Shown here: one piece after another, positions 62,080-64,000 of the stretch
How positions within the stretch are numbered: position 1 is the stretch's first letter
Layout of the letters: the number at the start of each line of letters is the position of its first letter
NCBI RefSeq assembly: GCF_036174265.1
Contig: NZ_CP108055.1
Coordinates: 6,944,001 to 7,008,000, forward strand
Length of the DNA stretch: 64,000 bases
Direction of reading: 5' to 3'
Source of the DNA: Streptomyces sp. NBC_00285
Lineage (GTDB): Bacteria; Actinomycetota; Actinomycetes; Streptomycetales; Streptomycetaceae
The notes under the pieces: model-generated
What the model saw: only the letters and a program-made list of their open reading frames with translations
Database searches by the model: none
What the model was told of the DNA's origin: nothing
Position numbers and translations under genes: made by a program

Positions 62080-62370
62080 TCAGGGGGCTCGACGGTCGCG
62101 GGCCCCCAGACCCTCGTCGTCCGAGTCCGTCCACAGGCTGTTGTCGTACGGGGTGTCCGAGATGGAGACCAGGTCGGGGCGCCGCGCTTTGGCGAGCTCC
62201 GGGTCGGTCTCCTTGAGCAGCGCGAGGCTTTCGCGCAGCCGGTCGGCGTCCATCCGGACGCGGCGCATCTCCAGCCCACCGCTGCCCAACTGCTGCTCCA
62301 GGCGCTTGACGTGCCGGAGCACTTCGTCGAGCGAACGCTGAGCCGATGTCAGTTCGTCGTTCACGGACAT
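62080..62370 (-). CDS. Small coiled-coil hypothetical protein
   Basis: A 96-residue protein, mostly one helix with heptad-like spacing: MSVNDELTSAQRSLDEVLRH, VKRLEQQLGSGGLEMRRVRM, then a flexible C-terminus (SISDTPYDNSLWTDSDDEGL). No family known to me. It ends 19 bases upstream of the Sdh anchor start, in the same direction, so it may be the first gene of that transcript. Confidence 0.65.
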   Translation of the reverse strand: MSVNDELTSAQRSLDEVLRHVKRLEQQLGSGGLEMRRVRMDADRLRESLALLKETDPELAKARRPDLVSISDTPYDNSLWTDSDDEGLGARDRRAP

Positions 62371-62749
62371 GACGTGACCTCACTTCCGCGGGCGCGGTGG
62401 CCCTGGGCAGGAACGGTCATGCGCCTGCGAGTGTTGCGCGTCACACCTGCCGCGTGGAAGGGGTGTGCACGGATTGCCTCCGGCGGTGGGCGGATGCGTG
62501 TGGGTGAGCCGGGGCGCGCGTCCCGTGGGGGTGCGCCCCCAGACCCCCCTTCCGCCCGAAGGGCCTCGTCCTCAAACGCCGGACGGGCTGAAAAATATTG
62601 GGCCGGCCGGGTGGGGTTTCCTGCCTCCCGCGCCGTGTCGCCCACTGCTGCCGAACCCTTTCCTCTTCAGTGTCGGCATACATCTGATCAACTCCATATA
62701 CCGCCAAACGTGATCAAAACCAGGCGGTGCACCCACGGAGGTAACCGGC
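62371..62749. repeat. Gene-free spacer with a dispersed Streptomyces repeat (about 62527-62596)
   Basis: 379-bp spacer between the divergent coiled-coil and solute-binding-protein genes. It holds ggggtgcgcccccagacccc followed about 25 bases later by gcctcgtcctcaaacgccgg acgggctga, a sequence I recognise as recurring between genes across Streptomyces. TGATCA occurs at 62685 and 62711, 26 bp apart, in the region expected to hold the promoter of the transporter gene. No gene is visible. Confidence 0.5.
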
Positions 62750-64000
62750 ATGTCCCACCACGCCGTCGGACTGCGCGCGGTCATGCGCTCGGTCGCCTTC
62801 CTCACCGCGGGTGCGCTCGCGGTACCCGCGCTCGCCGGGTGCAGTACCGAGGAGAGGGCGAGCAAGCCACTCGCGGAGCAGGACATCGCACCCGCCCCCC
62901 GCGACCTGGTCGCCGACGGAGGCACCCTGCACTGGGCCGCGGACGCGGTGCCGGAGACCCTCAACACGTTCCAGTCGGACGCGGACGCGACCACCACCAC
63001 CGTCGCCCAGGCGGTCCTGCCGTCGATGTACCGGCTCGACGCCGACGGACGGCCGCAGGCCGACCTGGACTACCTGGAGTCGGCGAAGGTCGTGGAGACC
63101 GAGCCGAAGCAGGTCGTGCTGTACAAACTGAACCAGCAGGCCGTGTGGAGCGACGGCCGGGAGATCGGCGCCGCCGACTTCGCCGCCCAGTGGCGCGCCC
63201 TGTCCGGCAAGGACTCCGCGTACTGGACGGCCCGCAACGCCGGCTACGAGCGCATCGAGAAGATCCAGCGCGGCGCCAACGACCTGGAGGTCCGGGTCAC
63301 CTTCGCGCGGCCGTACGCCGACTGGCGCTCGCTGTTCTCGCCGCTGTACCCGAAGGACGTCATGGGCACCCCGGACTCCTTCAACGACTCCGCCCGCAAG
63401 AAGCTCAAGGTCACCGCCGGTCCCTTCAAGGTGAAGAAGGTCGACCGCAAGGGCGACGAGATCGTCCTCACCCGCAGCCCGCGCTGGTGGGGCCACCCCG
63501 CCAAGCTGGACGAGATCGTGCTGCACGCCGTGCCGCGCGACAAGCGGGCCGCCGCGCTGGCCGCCGGCGAGATCGACCTCGCCGAGATCGACCCGGAGGC
63601 CCTCGGACGCATCAGCCTCGCCGGGCGCGCCGGCGCCAAGGCAGGCAGCACCCCGCTCGCCGGTCCGGGCGGTCTCCCGGCCCACGGCCCCGGCAGCAAC
63701 CTCGGCGCCTCCGACGCGCTGCACTCCTGGGCCGTCGCCCACGGGGACGACGAAGAGGCCGCCGACGACGAGATCAGCGCCCGTGAGAAGGAGCGCAGGA
63801 CGGTCGCCGCGTACGAGCGTGAGCAGACGGCCCTGAAGGGCTTCGAGGTCCGCAGGTCGCTGGAGCCCGCCTACACTCAGCTCGCCCTCAACGGCGCCTC
63901 GGGCCCGCTCACCGACGAGCGGGTCCGCCGGGCCGTGGCCCGTGCCCTCGACCGCAAGGCACTGGCCGGCGTCGTCCTCACCCCGCTCGGACTGCCCGCC
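62750..64000 (+). CDS. ABC-transporter solute-binding lipoprotein (oligopeptide family), cut by the window end
   Basis: The first 417 residues of a family 5 (DppA/OppA-like) extracytoplasmic binding protein that captures peptides or similar ligands. A lipoprotein signal is present: VMRSVAFLTAGALAVPALAG followed by CS, so the mature protein would be lipid-anchored. The fold is seen in GTLHWAADAVPETLNTFQSD, VVLYKLNQQAVWSDGREIGA, ADFAAQWRAL and LTDERVRRAVARALDRKALA. Residues about 290-360 (Gly, Ala, Asp and Glu-rich) are an unusual linker. ATG at 62750 with CGGAGGT 8 bases upstream. In S. coelicolor the bldK peptide transporter lies near sdh (from memory); that this is a related system is inference. 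Confidence 0.85.
   Translation, partial: MSHHAVGLRAVMRSVAFLTAGALAVPALAGCSTEERASKPLAEQDIAPAPRDLVADGGTLHWAADAVPETLNTFQSDADATTTTVAQAVLPSMYRLDADGRPQADLDYLESAKVVETEPKQVVLYKLNQQAVWSDGREIGAADFAAQWRALSGKDSAYWTARNAGYERIEKIQRGANDLEVRVTFARPYADWRSLFSPLYPKDVMGTPDSFNDSARKKLKVTAGPFKVKKVDRKGDEIVLTRSPRWWGHPAKLDEIVLHAVPRDKRAAALAAGEIDLAEIDPEALGRISLAGRAGAKAGSTPLAGPGGLPAHGPGSNLGASDALHSWAVAHGDDEEAADDEISAREKERRTVAAYEREQTALKGFEVRRSLEPAYTQLALNGASGPLTDERVRRAVARALDRKALAGVVLTPLGLPA

Overview
The window is a piece of a Streptomyces-type chromosome. Base composition is very GC-rich with strong third-position GC, many starts are GTG, and the gene content is typical of the genus: a WhiB-family regulator, polyphosphate glucokinase, SpoIIE-type PP2C phosphatases with RsbW-like kinase domains, DUF402, DUF4245 and DUF6542 proteins, a DUF1707 protein and two unrelated fumarases side by side. 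I see no tRNA, rRNA or CRISPR array.

Left flank, 1-21.4 kb: conserved housekeeping genes. In order these are an SPFH protein, a bifunctional class A penicillin-binding protein, a SpoIIE-type phosphatase, a DUF402 protein, class II fumarase (fumC), a decayed sigma/PASTA remnant, class I fumarase, a DUF1707 protein, a WhiB protein, glpX, a DUF4245 protein, a RutE-like nitroreductase, xseA-xseB, an APC permease, ispH, ppgK, a DUF6542 protein and ychF.

Island, about 21.4-44.7 kb: two integrated elements in tandem, inserted at the 3' end of ychF. Three related attachment-like sites carry variants of the ychF 3' end: the present ychF end at about 21.4 kb, an internal site at about 33.4 kb and a right site at about 44.65 kb. 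An intact tyrosine integrase gene precedes the internal site and a decayed one precedes the right site, and a 52-bp sequence is identical after both. I see no replication or conjugation genes. The cargo looks defensive. Element 1 carries (a) a translationally coupled trio of TIR protein, P-loop NTPase and membrane protein, whose first two members share a 16-residue motif, (b) an XRE regulator, (c) a large GTPase with an integrase-like N-terminus, (d) a YefM/YoeB-type and a PIN-type toxin-antitoxin pair and (e) an IS256 remnant. Element 2 carries a PD-(D/E)XK-like protein and a four-gene operon: a type I restriction HsdR homologue, an HsdS-HsdM fusion in the unusual S-then-M order, an AAA ATPase and an HNH nuclease. 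In that operon the HsdR and HsdM catalytic motifs are altered while the ATPase and HNH motifs are intact. My inference is that the restriction-modification part has become a DNA sensor for a Septu-like ATPase/HNH effector.

Right flank, 44.8-64 kb: a TetR regulator, a SNF2 helicase, a frameshifted pseudogene, a DUF4190/septum-formation-type membrane protein, a GntR regulator, a small SPOR-like protein, a Nudix hydrolase, an RsbW-like kinase, a PAS/GAF/SpoIIE phosphatase, a membrane protein resembling TPM-domain proteins without the TPM domain, a GH18-like anchored protein, small membrane proteins, a three-gene succinate dehydrogenase operon (membrane anchor, flavoprotein, iron-sulfur subunit) and, cut by the window edge, a lipoprotein solute-binding protein of an oligopeptide-type ABC transporter.

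Start sites were chosen by ribosome-binding site, domain start and overlap with the preceding gene. Domain names come from recognising motifs by eye, with no database search.
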